Translations under genes and position numbers: made by a program
Source: Enteroscipio rubneri
GTDB taxonomy: Bacteria > Actinomycetota > Coriobacteriia > Coriobacteriales > Eggerthellaceae
Assembly (NCBI RefSeq): GCF_002899715.1
Contig: NZ_PPEK01000016.1
Location: 1 to 48,494 of the forward strand
Direction of reading: 5' to 3'
Length of the DNA stretch: 48,494 nucleotides
The notes under the pieces: generated by a model
What the model saw: the letters and a program-made list of their open reading frames with translations, nothing else
Databases searched by the model: none
Told to the model about the DNA's origin: nothing
Shown: one piece after another, positions 12,601 to 27,600 of the stretch
Position numbering within the stretch: position 1 is the first letter of the stretch
How the letters are laid out: each line of letters begins with the position of its first letter

Positions 12601-15600
12601 CCCGTACGCCGGCGCGTACATTGCGCTGGGAACGGTGGGAAGCACTACCGCTCTCGACCTGACGGGCGCACCCTACGGCGGCTCGCTGGATGCGACGCCT
12701 GGCGCCACCCAGCAGGTGCAGCACCAAAACGCCCTCGCGTGGTCGTCCATCGGCGCCGATCGGGATCATCCCTTTACCGGCGATGTCATGGGGTATGTTG
12801 CGATCGATCACCTGCGCGTTCGGACTGATCGCGCAGACGGCACCGTGAACAACGCCGGCCTGTTCGGCTACGTGGGCAACGCCTCGCTCACGTACGTAAA
12901 CATAACCAGCGGCTACGTGGGCGCTGACAGCGGTTCAACGACCGCGATCGGCAACGTGGGCGCCCTCGTGGGCGAGAGCGTGCCCGGCTCGCTCATTCTG
13001 CGGGGCTGCTCCAACGCGGCGGATGTGAGCGCGAATGGCGCAAACGCGGGCGCTCTGATTGGCCTGTGCGGATCTACCACGGTTACGGTGAACGAGTGCT
13101 TCAACACGGGCAGCGTGCAGGCGGCGTCGTCTGCTGGCGGCCTGGTGGGCGCCGTGCGCGACGGCGTGGCAAGCGTGGGCGGAAGCGCACAAGCCGCCTT
13201 CGCCAACTGCTTCAACACCGGTTCGGTTGCAGCCGACGACGGGAAGGCTGCGGGAGCCTTCGGAACCCCGTGCCCCGCAAGCGCTCGGTGCGGCAATATC
13301 TTCTACGACTCCACCGTCGCCCCCGCCGACGCTACGGTGGGCACTGTGGCCAAGAGCACTGCCCAGTTCGCCTCGGGCGAGGTGGCCTGGATGCTCAACG
13401 CCGTCGCCTCTTACAGTGGCGTGTTCGATCCTGATAACCTGGAGGACAGCGGTACGTGGCGCCAGCACATCGCCCGCGACGCGTCCACCGGCGAGTTGCA
13501 AACCACCGGCGATCCGCTGCCGCTGTACGGCAGACCCGAGGACGGCACCACAACGGTTGGCCGCGCAACATTCGTGGCTCCGTCTCCTCTGGCCGATACG
13601 TATGCCTACGTGAACGACGACTCGAAGCTGGCGCTGCCCGCCGGCTACTCGTCCTACCATCTGGATACCGCTACCGGCACCTCGATAACCAGCCCCTACA
13701 CGGTGCCGAATGACGGCAGCGCCTACGACTTCAAGGTGTACTTGGGCGACGGCGCCATCGACTCCTGGGCGGCGGTAGGTGCCGCGCAGAACGAGGCCAC
13801 GCTCCGCGCCACGGACGTGCCGGGCGTAAGCGGGCTCAAGGCGCTTTCAGGCGCAGGCTCCGAAGCGAACCCCTACGTCCTGTCCACCCCCGAGGCTCTT
13901 GCCTGGTTCGCCAACCAGGTGAACACTCAGGGTGGCAACGGCATTTCCAACACGCCGGCTCCCGGCGTAGACGACCCGACGTTCGAGGCGACCGCGGGCA
14001 CGAACACCGAATGGGACGGCACTGTAGTGCCTATCACCTACGGCGAAGCCTGCGCCAGCCTGGGCGCGGATATCGACCTTCTGGGCGCAGCCTACGGCGG
14101 CGCGGCGGACGAGTCCAAAACCACCGCGGCCGAGAAGTACGCAGACGTGCTGGACTGGGTGCCCATCAACCAGAGCAACGCCAACTTCGATGGCCAGGGC
14201 TACACCATCGACCACCTCTACATCAACAGCACGGCAAACAACCAAGGCCTGTTTGGCGACGGAGCAAACGGCTACGGAGTAAATGGCACCATCAAAAACA
14301 CGCTCATCGGCAGCAAGAGCTACGTGCAGGGTGGAAGCCAGGTGGGTGCCATTGCGGGCAACCCGAGTGATCTTTTCATCGAAAACTGCTCGAACGCGGC
14401 GGAGGTCGTGGGTGCCGGCGAACGCATTGGCGGTATCACCGGAGGAAGCGGCGACTCCAACGTTATCAGCTGCTCCAATACGGGCAAAATCACCGGCAAT
14501 ACGTCTGTCGGCGGCGTCATGGGTTACGCGGAATGTACGACCGCGAACTGCTACAACACGGGTGTTGTTACAGCCACAGCTACGAACGGCGAAGCTGGCG
14601 GTATTATGGGAATGCTAACCGGCAGCGCCTGGAACTGCTACAATGCAGGATCCGTGAGCGCCGCCAATGCGGGCGCTATCTCGGGCGACAGCAACTACTG
14701 CACCAACTGCTTCTACGACCCGGTCGCCTCCACGCCCGGCGGCACCGCTCCGTACCTTACCGGCGCCGGTTCTGACCCCGACGCTTCCGGTGAGGTGGAA
14801 GCCGTCTCGGCCGATGTCCTTAAGAGCTGGGGTGCGGCCTATCAGCTGAGCCGGATTGCCGTCACCTACGATCCTATGGACGGCAGCAACCACGCCGCCG
14901 TGGCCGACCTCGCGAACATGAACGTATGGCGCATGGCCAAGGCCGACGATGGCACGGGCAACCCGGAGAACAACGGCTATCCGGTGCTCATTGCGGTTGA
15001 CGGCGAAGGCTTCGAGCAGGACGGCACCACGCCTACAACCACCATGCAGAAGGCGACCGACTGGACGCAGGTGGGCGCGTGGGTTGAAACGTTCGACCCG
15101 ACGACGCCGGCCTACAGTGACAGCGGCACCGTGACCAAGATCAAGCCCGCGCCTTTGGCCGACACGTTCACCATAACCACCCCCGAGGGCTTGGCGTGGT
15201 TCGCCTACAAGGCGAGCATCGCGCCTGCGAGCGAGACCATATCCGCCGGCAGCACCAAGCACTACTCCGACGTGCCTGTGAAGCTTGGCAACGACATCGA
15301 CCTTCTGGGCGACACGTACGGCGGCTCTGTCGACAGCACTGAAACCAGCGCTGCGGCCAAGTACGCGGGCGCACTCGATTGGTCGCCCATCAACCAGAAT
15401 ACCCCCGACTTCGACGGCCAGGGCCACACGGTAAGTCACCTGTACATCAACGCCCCAACGAAGGACTTCCAGGGTCTGATCGGCAAAACGGACGGCGGCA
15501 CCATACGCAACACGTCCATCGGCTCCGAGGGCTACGTGCACGGCAACAACAACGTGGGTGCCCTCGTTGGGTACCATTTGAGCGGCGGCACCATGTCCAA

Positions 15601-18600
15601 CTGCTCCAACGCAGCGGAGGTTGCGGGCGAGGGTAGAAGCGTCGGTGGTGTTGCGGGCATCATCAGCGGTACCATCACGAACTGCTCAAACGCGGGTAAT
15701 ATTACCGGCAAGGACTATAACGTCGGTGGTGTCGCAGGCAGTGCAAGCGACAACATCACCAACTGCTCCAACACGGGCACTATCACCGGCACAACGAGCG
15801 TCGGCGGCGTTGCAGGCGGCAACGACTATGACGTTGTGAACTGCTCCAACACGGGCAATGTGACCGGCGAGACATACGTCAGCGGCATTGTGGGTCGGGG
15901 CGACACCTCGTTCCGCAACAACTTCAATACGGGTGCCGTGACGGCAACCGATGCAGACGGCATGGCCGCCGGCATGCAAACGTTCGGGGCGGGCGATGTG
16001 GTGAACTGCTATAACGCAGGTCCCATCAAAGCCAACCAAGCGGCCGCCATCGTTGCGGACATGAATGAGAACTACTGCTACAACTGCTTCTACGACAAGG
16101 ACGCCTCCACGCCGGCAGGCGCCACTGCACCCGTTGCGGGTGCCACCGGGTTCGCCGACGCGCACGGCCGTGTGGAGGGCGTCTCCACCGAGGCGATGAA
16201 GAGTTGGGGCGCGGCGTACCAGCTGAACCGCCTTGCGGTTACCGACGCGGGCGACTATACTCCCGAAACCAACCTTGCGAACATGACCACGTGGCGCCAG
16301 GCTACGGGCGACCAAGCCGCGGGCACGCTAGAGAACAACGGCTACCCGGTGCTTATCGCGCTCGACTCGGCCGCCGCCGATGGCACGGCGGGGGATCGTA
16401 TGCAGACCGCCTCTTCCTGGTCCCAGGTGGGCCACTGGGTGGACGCGTTCCTCACCGCCGACGAGCTGGACAACGCTCGCGTGCCCTACGCCGACCCGGC
16501 CGACGGTACGCTGCTGGGCTACAAGCCCGAAATGTCCGCCACAAGCGACGGCTCGGCGGCCGACAAGGCCATCCAGCTTTCCAACCCCGAGCAGCTGGCC
16601 TGGTGGGCGTACAGCTCTACTGGCTACGCCAGCCTCGCAGGCGACATCGACCTGTTCGGCACCCCGTACACGGGTGTTGCCGCTGGTGCTAACAACATTG
16701 GCGATGCGCTTTCGTGGACAAACGACACCACGGGCACAAACCTCGATGGCGGCAAGCACACTGTCACGCACATGAATGCCACCAACGGCCTGTTGACTAA
16801 TGCATTCTCTCTACGCGACCTCACGCTGGCCGACGGCCTGGTGGACGCCTCTGGGCAGTCCGCGGCAGCCGCGGGCGCGTTCGCTTCCACCGGCGCGTCG
16901 GGCGCCACCTTCGTGAACCTGACGAACAAGAACGTGGCCGTGTGCGGCTCGGGCGATGCGGGCAGCTATGCTGGCGGCATCGTGGGCTTGGGCGGCGACG
17001 ATTCCGCATACGTGCTGTGCGCGAACCAGGCGGGTGTGAGCGCAGCCGAGCGGGCCGGCGGCATCGTGGGCTTCAGCAGCGGCAGCTCAGCCACTGCCTC
17101 GTCGTTCGGTCTCAGCTCCAACACGGGTGCCATTGATGTTTCCGGCGTAGACGGCTCCACTGCTGCCGGCATCGGCTCCGCCAACTACCTGAATATGGAG
17201 GCGTGTTTCAACACCGGATCGGTGGCTGCGAAGAACAACGCGGCCGGGTTGAGCTTTGTTGGCAACCGCGTTCCCCTCACGGGCAGCTACAACGCTGGCG
17301 CCGTTGCGGCCACAAACGCATTCCCTGTGGCCAACAAGGCTACTGCCACAAACACGTACCACAACTCCACGCTTGCCGACGCTACGGGCGCCGTGCACAA
17401 AGACGACGCCGACATGAAGGCCGACGCCTTCGCCGAGGCGCTTGACTCCACGCTGTCGGTCAACAATGCTCAGCTGGCGGGTATCAACCTGCACGACTAT
17501 TCGTGGAAGCGCACCGCCGGCACGAACGGCGACTACCCCTACCTGACTGCCGCACGCCAGTACTCCAGCTGGGAGGACGTGGGTGCTGTGCAGAACGAGG
17601 CCATGCTGCGCGCCCAGGTTGTGACCGGGTCGGACAACGGCTACGCGCTTTCCGGCTCCGGCACACTGGAGAAGCCCTACGTCATTTCCAGCCCCGAGGC
17701 GCTGGCCTGGTATGCCTACCAGGTGAACACTAAGAAAACAACGGTCGTCGTCAACACGCCGGGCGTCGGCGTGAACGACCCGATGTTCGAGATCAGTCCC
17801 ACGTATTGGGGCAGCTTCGGTTCGCGGGAAAATCTTGACTATAAACACAGTTGTGTGCAACTGGGTGCCGACATCGACCTGCTGGGCGAGCCTTACGGCG
17901 GATCGGAAGATCTCAGCAAAGGCACCGCTGCCGAAAAGTACGCAGGCGTTCTTGACTGGGTGCCCATCCAGCAGAGAACCCCCAACCTCGATGGTAAAGG
18001 CCATACGATCGACCACCTCTACATCAACAGCTCGGCGAACAATCAGGGGTTGTATGGCGGTTACCTGGATGCCTCCTACGAAATTAAATGTTCCATAACA
18101 AACACGTCTATCGGTGCGAACAGTTACGTACACGGCAACAACAACGTAGGTTCCCTTGTTGGATCTGCGGATGATGTCTACATCGTCAACTGCTCCAACG
18201 CGGGTACTGTCGAGGGCGAGAGCAAGGTCGGTGGCATTGCGGGCATCAACAATGGTAGCCTACGCGGCGGTATAACCATCGGCTGCTCCAATACGGGCAC
18301 GATTACCTCCACCACCTTCGCTGGCGGCATTGTCGGTTCCGAAAACTCCAACATTGCGAACTGCTTCAATGCAGGAGCCGTTTCGGCCACGGCAGTGGAC
18401 GGCCAGGCTGGCGGTATTATTTCAAGCCGCTCGCCAGGCGTGGATCATGAACTTGTGAACTGCTACAATGTGGGGCCTGTCAGCGCCGCCACAGGGGGTG
18501 CCATCACAAGCACCTCGAATGGCAGTATCTACAACTGCTTCTACAATACAGAAACTTCCACACCGGCAGGCGCAGCCACTGTTACCGGGCTTGGTAGCGG

Positions 18601-21600
18601 CGGTGACGTTCCCTGTCAGGTCGAGGGTCTCACAACCGATGAGCTAAAGAGCTGGGGCGCTGCCTACCAGCTGAACCGTGTCTCTTGTGTGCTCGAGGAT
18701 AATTTCTACCACGTGAAATACGCCAATGAGAACAACGTGGCGAACATGACCGCGTGGCGTCAGGCCACAGGCGACGAAGCCGCGGGCACGCTGGAGAACA
18801 ACGGCTACCCGGTGCCCTGCGCTCCGGGAGAGACCATGCAAGCCGCTGCCGACTGGAGGGCAGTGGGCGAGTGGGTGGATGCGTTCATCACCGTCGGCGA
18901 GCGAGAGAACAGCCGCAAGCCCTTGGAGTATGCAAGTGGTCCCGGCGCCAACCCGCCGGGCGAGCTCTTGAACTACAAGCCCGACACCTCGGTGAATGAT
19001 GGCTCCGCGGCCGATAAGGCCATCGAGCTTTCCACGCCGGAAGCGCTTGCCTGGTGGGCGCTCGTGAACAGAGCGACCGGCAAATACGTTGCCATGACGA
19101 CTGACATGGACCTGTTCGGTACTCCCTACACAGGTGTTGCCGCCAACCTGGTGACAAGCACCGACTGGGGTGCGCCCAGCAATATCGAAGACGGCCTTCT
19201 GTGGAAGTCTCCCGACACGACCAAGGCGCACGTTGACGGCCGTGGCAATACCATCAAGCATATGCATGCGTTCAGCGGCCTTCTGTATCAGGCGCTGGAA
19301 GTGCATGACCTTACGATGGTCGAGGGTTTGGTGGACGCAACCGGAGGATTCGGGACGTATGTTGGTGCGTTCTCGTCAGAAAGTGCGCAGGATGCAACCT
19401 TCACCAACCTGGTGAACCAGAGCGTTGCCGTGCGCGGTTCGGGCGGTTCGGGCGACTGCGCCGCTGGCATTGTGGGTCAGAGCAAAGGCAGCAGCGTGTT
19501 CGTAGGATGCGTGAACCAGGCGCCGGTGAGCAACGCGGAGTACTATACCGGCGGCATTGTGGGCAGGAACTACAGCGGTACGCCCTCGTTCTATCTCTGC
19601 GCGAACGAAGGCACCGTTGACGGCACGAACGCCTCCACTGCCAGCGGTATTGGTCACGGCGATGCAGGAGTTACTGCGGAAGCGTGCTACAACACCGGCT
19701 CCGTGGTCTCAAGTGCGAGTGCCACGGGTCTGTTCGGTGTCAGTGGCAGCAACGCCGCTGTGGTTGCGGCCAGCTACAACGCTGGTGCCGTGACGGCTCC
19801 CACCGCTTTCCAGATAGCGAAAACCTTCACCGGTACCGACACCTACTACAATTCCAGCCTCGCTGCTAGTGCGGGCACCGGCACGGCGGAGGGTAAGTCG
19901 GCCGACGACATGAAGACGACCGGGTTCGTCTCCACCCTTGACACGCCGCTGGCCGCCAGTGCCACCACGGCGGCTGGCATCAACCTGAGCGACTTTGGTT
20001 GGGTGCGCGCCGACGGCACGAACAAGGGTTATCCCTACCTTGCCAGCCGCGCACGCGACAACTGGGCGGCTGTGGGTGCCGAACAGGATGAAGCTGCGTT
20101 GCGAGCCACCGATGTGCCGGGCGCAACCGGCCTCAAGGCGCTTTCGGGTGCGGGTTCCGAAGCGAGCCCCTACGTGGTTTCCACCCCCGAGGCGCTCGCA
20201 TGGTACGCCTACCAGGTGAATCAGCACAGCACCACGAACATTACTAACTCCGACGGCTCCACCCCGGGTCTCACCTACGACTATGCCTACGTGCAGTTGG
20301 GTGCCGACATCGATCTGTTGGGCGCGGCCTACGGCGGCAAGGTGAACGACGCCGGTGCCACCTCGGCCGACAAGTACGCAAACGTACTCGACTGGGTGCC
20401 CATGGATCAGAAGGCCCCGCACTTTGACGGTCAGGGTCACACGATCAACCACCTGTACATCAATGTCTCGGGGGACAACCAGGGTCTGTTCGGCACCACG
20501 GAGGCCGAAGCTGCAGACGGCGCCTTCATACAGAACACGTCCATCGGCGCCGAGGGCTATGTGTGCGGCAACGGCACCGTGGGCGCCATCGTCGGGCACG
20601 CGAAGGATACCGACCTCATCAACTGCTCGAACGCGGCTGAGGTCGAAGGATCCTTCGACCTCGGCGGCATCGCAGGCAATAACACCAGCAGTCTCTTTCT
20701 CGGCTGCGCCAACACGGGCAACATCAAAGGCAAAAGCGGCAACACCGGCGGTATCTGCGGCAGGACCGGCCAGGTCAGCGAAGAGTTCGCGAACTGCTAC
20801 AACGCTGGCGCCGTCGAAACCACGTGGGACTACCGATCTGCCGCCGGCATCGTCGCGTACACCACCGGCCCGGTAACGAACTGCTACAACGTTGGCCGCA
20901 TAACGTCAACAACAGACAGCGTGTACGCCATTGCAGGCGTTCCCTACGGCGCCTATCTCCATAACTGCCTCTACGACAAAGATGTCTCCAAGCAAGACGG
21001 CGCCACTGCCGACCAGGCGCAAGGCGTTACGGCTGCGGAACTCAAGAGCTGGGGCGCTGCCTACCAGCTGAACCGCGTGTCCGCCACGCCCAACGACAGC
21101 GGCGCGTTCGACTACGCCTCGGTGACCGACCTCGCGAACATGACCACGTGGCGCCAGGCCACGGGCGACGAAGCAGCGGGCACGCTCGAGAACAACGGCT
21201 ACCCGGTGCTCGTCGCGCTCGACGGCACCGACGCCTCCGGCAACGCGGCAGCCTCCCTGCAGAAGGCGACCGACTGGTCTCAGGTGGGCGGCTGGGTTGA
21301 CGCGTTCATCATGGCCGACGAGAAGATCGACCAGCGCGTGCCCGGCGCCACAGCGGGCGAGCCTTTGGGCTACAAGCCCGACCTCACCACCAACGACGGC
21401 TCTGCAACCGATAAGGCTATCGAGCTTTCCACGCCGGAAGCACTTGCCTGGTGGGCCTACAAAATGGGTAGCAAGTACGCCACCATCACAACCAACATTA
21501 ACCTGTTTGGTACCCCCTATACGGGCGTTGCTGCCAACCTGGTAGCAACCACTTCCTACGGTGCACCTGCAAACATCGAAGACGGCCTTCTGTGGACAGA

Positions 21601-24600
21601 CAACACCGCAGGTTCGCAGCACCTGAACGGCGGCGGCAACACCGTCAAGCACCTGCATGCAACCAACGGTCTGCTGAAGAACGTAGCAGAAATGCGTGAC
21701 CTTACGCTGGCCGAGGGCCTCGTAGATGCAAGCGGGCAAACGTCGCTGGGCGGCGCAGGTGCGTTCGCGTCCACCATGGCAAGCGGTGCGACCTTCGTGA
21801 ACCTGGTGAACGAGAGCGTTGCTGTGCGCGGTGCGGGCAATACGGCTGGCAGTGGCATCTACACGGGTGGCATTGCGGGTTACGGCATGGGCAGCACGCC
21901 GGTGTTTGTGATGTGTGTGAACCGTGCGCCGGTGAGCAATGCGTCCATCGCAGGCGGCATCCTCGGCTTCAACGTGGCTTCCGAAGCCTCGTTCTACCTC
22001 TGCGCCAACGAAGGGGCCATCGGCATTGCCGGTGAAGGCTCCACCACGGTTGCCGGCATCGGCTGCGCTCCCAGCGTGAATGCGGAGGCGTGCTATAACA
22101 CGGGTTCCGCGACCGCAGGAAGCAACGCTGCGGGATTGTTCTTCCCCGGCAGCTCCGGCACCGTTGTCAAAAACAGCTACAACACCGGTGCCGTTACGGC
22201 TCCCACCGCTTGCCAGATATCGCCCACCTTCACCGGCACGGACGTGTTCTACAACTCCGGCCTCACCGCAGGGTCGGGCACCGGTACAGCAACACCCATG
22301 GCCGCTGTCGACATGAAGGTTGACGCGTTCATGAGAACGCTCGACACGCCGCTGGCCACCAGTGCCACCGCGGCAGCGGGCGTCAACCTCAAAGACTACA
22401 AGTGGGTGCGTGCCGACGGCACGAACGGCGGGTTCCCCTTCCTTGCCAGTCGCAACCACTCCGATTGGGCGATTGTTGGTGCCAAGCAGGACGAAGCTAC
22501 GCTGCGCACCACAGACGTGCCGGGTGCAACCGGCCTCAAGGCGCTTTCGGGCGAGGGTTCTCAGGCGAGCCCCTACGTTGTTTCCACGCCTGAGGCTCTC
22601 GCGTGGTTTGCCAACAAAGTGAACAAGTACGGCAACTCGAGCATTACCAACTCCGACGGCACCACCCCGGGTCTCACCTATGGCAAGGCTTACGTGCAGT
22701 TGGGTGCCGACATCGATCTTCTGGGTGCGGCCTATGGTGGCTCGGCCGACGAGACCCTTTCCACCGCCGCCGAGCGATACGCCAACGTGCTTGAATGGGT
22801 GCCCATAGAGCAGCGCGATCCTCACTTCGACGGTTTGGGCCACACGATCGACCACCTGTACATCAATGCTCCCGACAAGGACAACCAGGGTCTGTTCGGC
22901 CAAGCGCAGGGTATGGATAGCGGCTTGTACATACAGAACGTGTCCATCGGCAGCAAGAGCTACGTGCACGGCAAAGAAAACGTTGGTGCCCTCGCCGGAA
23001 TCACGGACAAAGCCGCTTTCACCAACTGCTCGAATGCGGCCGAGGTCGTGGGCGAAGGTCAGTACGTCAGCGGCATTGTGGGCGGCTGGGCGAACGGCAA
23101 GATTCTCGGGTGCTCCAACACGGGCGCCGTCACGGGTACAACCTGCGTCGGTGGCATCGCTAGCTATGGGTATTTCAATATGGTGAACTGCTTCAACACT
23201 GGCGCCGTTACCGCAACTGCCGGGTATGCCGGAGGCGTCGCTGCAGGAACGTTCGAGAAAATCGTGAACTGCTACAACGCGGGTCCCGTCGCCGGCGACA
23301 AAGCGGCTGCTATCGTGGTTTATCCCCCTTCCTCTGGCACTCCCTGCTACAACTGTCTCTACGTCACCGAGGCTTCCAAACCGGCTACCGCCGGAATCTA
23401 CGACAAAAATGACGCCCACGGCAAGGTGGAGGGCGTTACGGCCGAGGCTCTCAAGAGCTGGGGCGGCGCTTACCAGATGAACCGGGTTGCGGCTTCAATC
23501 AACTCGTACAACTCGCTGGAATACGCCGCGGTAACCGACTTCGCGAACATGACTACCTGGCGCCAGGCCACGGGCGAGGGTGCCACGCTCGAGAACAACG
23601 GCTACCCGGTGCTCACCGGGATCGACTCGATCGACGCGAACGACGCTGTGGCCGACCACATGCAGAAGGCCGCCGACTGGTCGCAGGTAGGCGCGTGGGT
23701 GGACACGTTCCTCACCGCCGACGAGACCAACACCCTGCGCGTGCCCGGTGCCGATTCGACAGCGGCCACGCCTCTCAACTACAAGCCCAACCTCTCAACC
23801 AATAACGGTTCCGATGCCGACCTGTCCATCCAGCTGGCTACCCCAGAGGCCTTCGCGTGGTATGCCTACAAGGCAAACACGACGCCCACCGATGCCATCA
23901 CCGGTGCCGCTGCCACCACGTACGCCGAGGCGTTCGTGAAGCTGACCGCAAACATCAACCTGACGGGCGCCCCCTACGGTGGCTCGCTCGCAACGGCCGA
24001 TACCCAGCAGGCGAAGCACCAAAGCGCCCTTGCGTGGACATCTATCGGAGCGAGCAGTGACCATCCCTTCATTGGGAGGTTCGCTGGCACGGGAGCCACG
24101 ATTGATCATCTGTACGTCCAGACCAAGCGCGTCGATGGCGTACTGAACAATTCTGGCCTGTTTGGCTACGTGGGTAAAGCTACGCTTAAAGATGTGGCCA
24201 TCACCAGTGGTTTCGTTGGCTCCAACGATTCCTCTGCGGCGGCATTCGACAACGTGGGTGCCCTCGTAGGTTCTGCCGTGCCGGGCGGAGTGCTCACGCT
24301 GAATGGCTGCTCCAACGCAGCCGACGTCAGCGCCAGCGGCGCGAATGCCGGTGGCCTGGTGGGCACCACGGAAAGCACGGCTCTCTACCTGACTGGCTGC
24401 AGCAACACCGGCGCGGTCAACGCGACCGGTGCGAGCGCTGGTGGTCTGGTGGGGCAGTGCGCGGCAGCGAAGATGCGCGTTTCCGACTGTTACAGCACCG
24501 GCAGTGTGCATGCCGGCAATGGTGCTGGCGGCTTGGCGGGCTCCATCGATGCGGTCGTAGCAAGTTCGGCAAGCGGACAGCCCGTCTTCGTCAACTGCTA

Positions 24601-27600
24601 CAACATAGGTTCGGTTGCCGACGAGGGTGGAAACGCCCACGCAGCATTCGGCATAAGCACCTACGCTGACGCAACCACGCCTTTGAGTGCCAATATCTAC
24701 TACAACCCCGCTGTTGCTCCGGCAGACACTGCGCCGGGCCTTATTGGCAAGACCGCCGCCGAGTTCGCCTCGGGCGAGGTAACGTGGAGGCTCAACCACG
24801 CCAATGCGACCACCGGTGTGGTGGATGAGGCCAACAACTCCGCCGACCGCAATGCGTGGCACCAGGCTATCAACCGTATTCCGGATGGCAAGCCGCAATC
24901 AACGAGCGACAAGAACCCGCTGTTGGGTGCGTCGATAACCGCGCCAAAATTGGTGCGTGCAACGTTCATGTCCAACACACCAACGTTGGGCAACACGTGC
25001 GCTTACGCGAACGTGGGCTCAAAGCTGGAACTGCCCGCAGGCTACTCCAGCTATCACTTGGGATCCGCCTTCGGGGCAGCGATAACCAGCCCCTACACCG
25101 TTCCCTCCGATGTCTCCGACGCTAACTACGGCGATTTCGACGTGCACGCCGGCGACATTGAATCCTGGGTTGGCGTGGGTGTTATGCAGGATGAGGCAAC
25201 CCTGCGCGCCCAAGTTGTGACCGGTTCTGACAACGGCTACGCGCTTTCGGGCGCGGGTTCTCAGGCGAACCCGTACGTCGTGTCCACCCCCGAGGCGCTG
25301 GCCTGGTTCGCCAACAAGGTGAACTCTAGGAATGGCAACCGCGTAGCAAATACGCCCGGCGTCGGTGTGAACGACCCGACATTCGAAGCCTCTCCCACCT
25401 ACATAAACAATTACAACACGGAAGCCTTCCTTCCCTATGGGTACGCGTACGTGCAGCTGGGTGCCGACATTGACCTGCTGGGTACAACCTACGGCGGCAG
25501 CGTGGACGAGACTCCCGGCAAAACGTCGGCCGAGAAGTATGCGAACGTGCTCGACTGGAAGCCCATGAACCAGAGAGTCCCCAACTTCGACGGTCGGGGT
25601 CATACGATCGACCACCTCTATATCAATGCTACCGCAGGTGACGTTACGGCGAGGAACCAGGGCTTGTTCAGCTTTACGGAAGCCTCAGACGACATTCCTT
25701 CTTCCATAAAGAACACGTCAATCGGCGCAGAGAGCTACGTGCACGGTTACGACTACGTGGGCGCTTTCGCCGGATTTGCGGAGAGTATCAATTTCATCAA
25801 CTGCTCGAGCGCGGCCGAGGTTTCGGGCGAGAAGCTTGTTGGTGGCTTGGCGGGCACCAGCAACTACGGCACGTTCACCAACTGCTTCAACGCGGGCAGC
25901 ATCACCGCAACGAACGGACAGGCTGGCGGCATCGTTTCTGATCGAGGGTATTATCCCGGTAAGATCACGAACTGCTACAACGTGGGAAGCGTCAGTGCCA
26001 CCACGGCGGCAGGCGCCATTACGAGCGGCTCGGCCGAAGGGTGCTCTAACTGCCTCTATGACAAGGAAACTTCCACGCCGGCGGGCAAACCCGCCATCAT
26101 TGGAGTGGGAAGCGGCGCAGACACCCCCGGCAAGGTGGACGGTGTCACCACTGCCGACCTCAAGAGCTGGGGCGCGGCCTACCAGCTGAACCGGGTTGCG
26201 GCAACGCTCAACGACAACGGTTCTATCAGCTACGCCTCCGCGGACAACGTGGCCGACATGACCGCGTGGCGCCAGGCCACGGGTTCAGGCTCCACGCTCG
26301 AGAACAATGGCTATCCGGTGCTCGTCGCGCTCGACGGCACCGACGCCGACGGCAACGTGGCCGACCACCTGCAGAAGGCGACCAACTGGTCCAAGGTGGG
26401 CGCGTGGGTGAATACGTTCGTCGCCACTGGCGAAAAGGTCGACCAGCGGGTGCCCGGCGCCACGGCGGGTGCGGACCTGAACTACAAGCCCGACACCTCC
26501 GCGAACGACGGCTCCGCAACCGATAAGGCCATCGAGCTTTCCACGCCTGAGGCACTTGCCTGGTGGGCATACAAATCGACTGGCAAGTACGCCACCATCG
26601 CGGCGGATATCGACCTGTTCGGTACCCCCTACATGGGTGTTGCCGCCGATCTGGCGACAACCACCGACTGGGGCGCACCCGCAAACATCGATAAGGGTCT
26701 TTTGTGGACGACTCCCTCGACGACGAATCAGCACCTCGACGGCGGCGGCAACACCATCACGCATATGCATGCCTATGACGGCCTCTTGTATAACGTGCTG
26801 GAGATGCGCGACCTCACGATGGCCGAGGGACTTGTGGATGCAACCGGCGGATTCGGGGGCGTAGTTGGCTCGTTCGCTTCGAGCGGCGTGAATAACACGA
26901 TCTTCGTAAATCTCGTGAACGAAAGCGTGGCCGTGCGCGGCTCGGGTGGCTCGGGAGACCGTGCCGGCGGCATCGTGGGCGGCACCAGCAGTGGAAGTGT
27001 GTTTGTAGGATGCGTGAACCGGGCACCGGTAAGCAACGCACAGAACTATATCGGCGGCATCGTGGGCTCTTCTGGGAGCGGTGCAGTATCGTTCTATCTC
27101 TGCTCGAACGAGGGTACTATCGACGGTTCGGGTGCCTACCATGCCGGTGGCATGAGCGCTGGTGGTAAAGTGGTTGCGGAGGCATGCTACAACACCGGTT
27201 CTGTAACGGGAAAGGGAGACGCCGGCGGGCTGTTCTACATCAACTCCGGTATGGGCGAGTCTGTCACCGTCAAAGACAGCTATAACGCTGGTGCCGTTAC
27301 GGCCACCAATAGCGGTGGGGCCGTCTGCCAGATAGCGCCCTCCTTCACCGGTACGGACGTGTTCTACAACTCGGACGTCACCGCGGGATCAGGTACCGGC
27401 GCGGCAACGCCTATGGCCGCTGACGCGATGAAGACGTCCGAATTTGCGAGCACCCTCGACACGCCACTGGCTGCGAGCACCACCGCGGCAGCGGGCATCA
27501 ACCTCAATGATTACAAGTGGATGCGCATCGATGGCACGAACTCGGGCTATCCCTTCCTCATGGCCAACCGCGAGAACCTCAACTGGTCCGCCGTGGGTGC

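Larger units (their letters stand above)
4397..16417 (+). repeat. Solenoid modules 3-11, mostly alternating A and B types
   Basis: Trp-head starts are 4397 (B), 5816 (A), 7097 (B), 8540 (A), 9767 (B), 11111 (A), 12365 (B), 13766 (A) and 15062 (B head with A body). A heads read W..VG..QDEATLR followed by G-L-K-A-L-S-G-S-G-S and P-Y-V-I-S-T-P-E-A-L-A-W-F-A. A modules finish with L-K-S-W-G-A-A-Y-Q-L-N-R and T-L-E-N-N-G-Y-P-V-L. B heads read W..VG.WV..F and then K-P-N/D. The B modules here (except 11) finish with an InlB-B-like domain, which makes them longer (1.34-1.44 kb) than the A modules (1.23-1.30 kb). Each module holds about 4-7 GLUG turns. Confidence 0.85.

Noticed and set aside
20906-23419. 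Long antisense ORF (837 codons), repeated at 30926-33439
   Set aside because: It lies wholly antisense to the repeat gene, has Gly/Val/Arg/His-rich shadow composition, no recognisable domain, and appears twice only because the 10-kb unit is duplicated.
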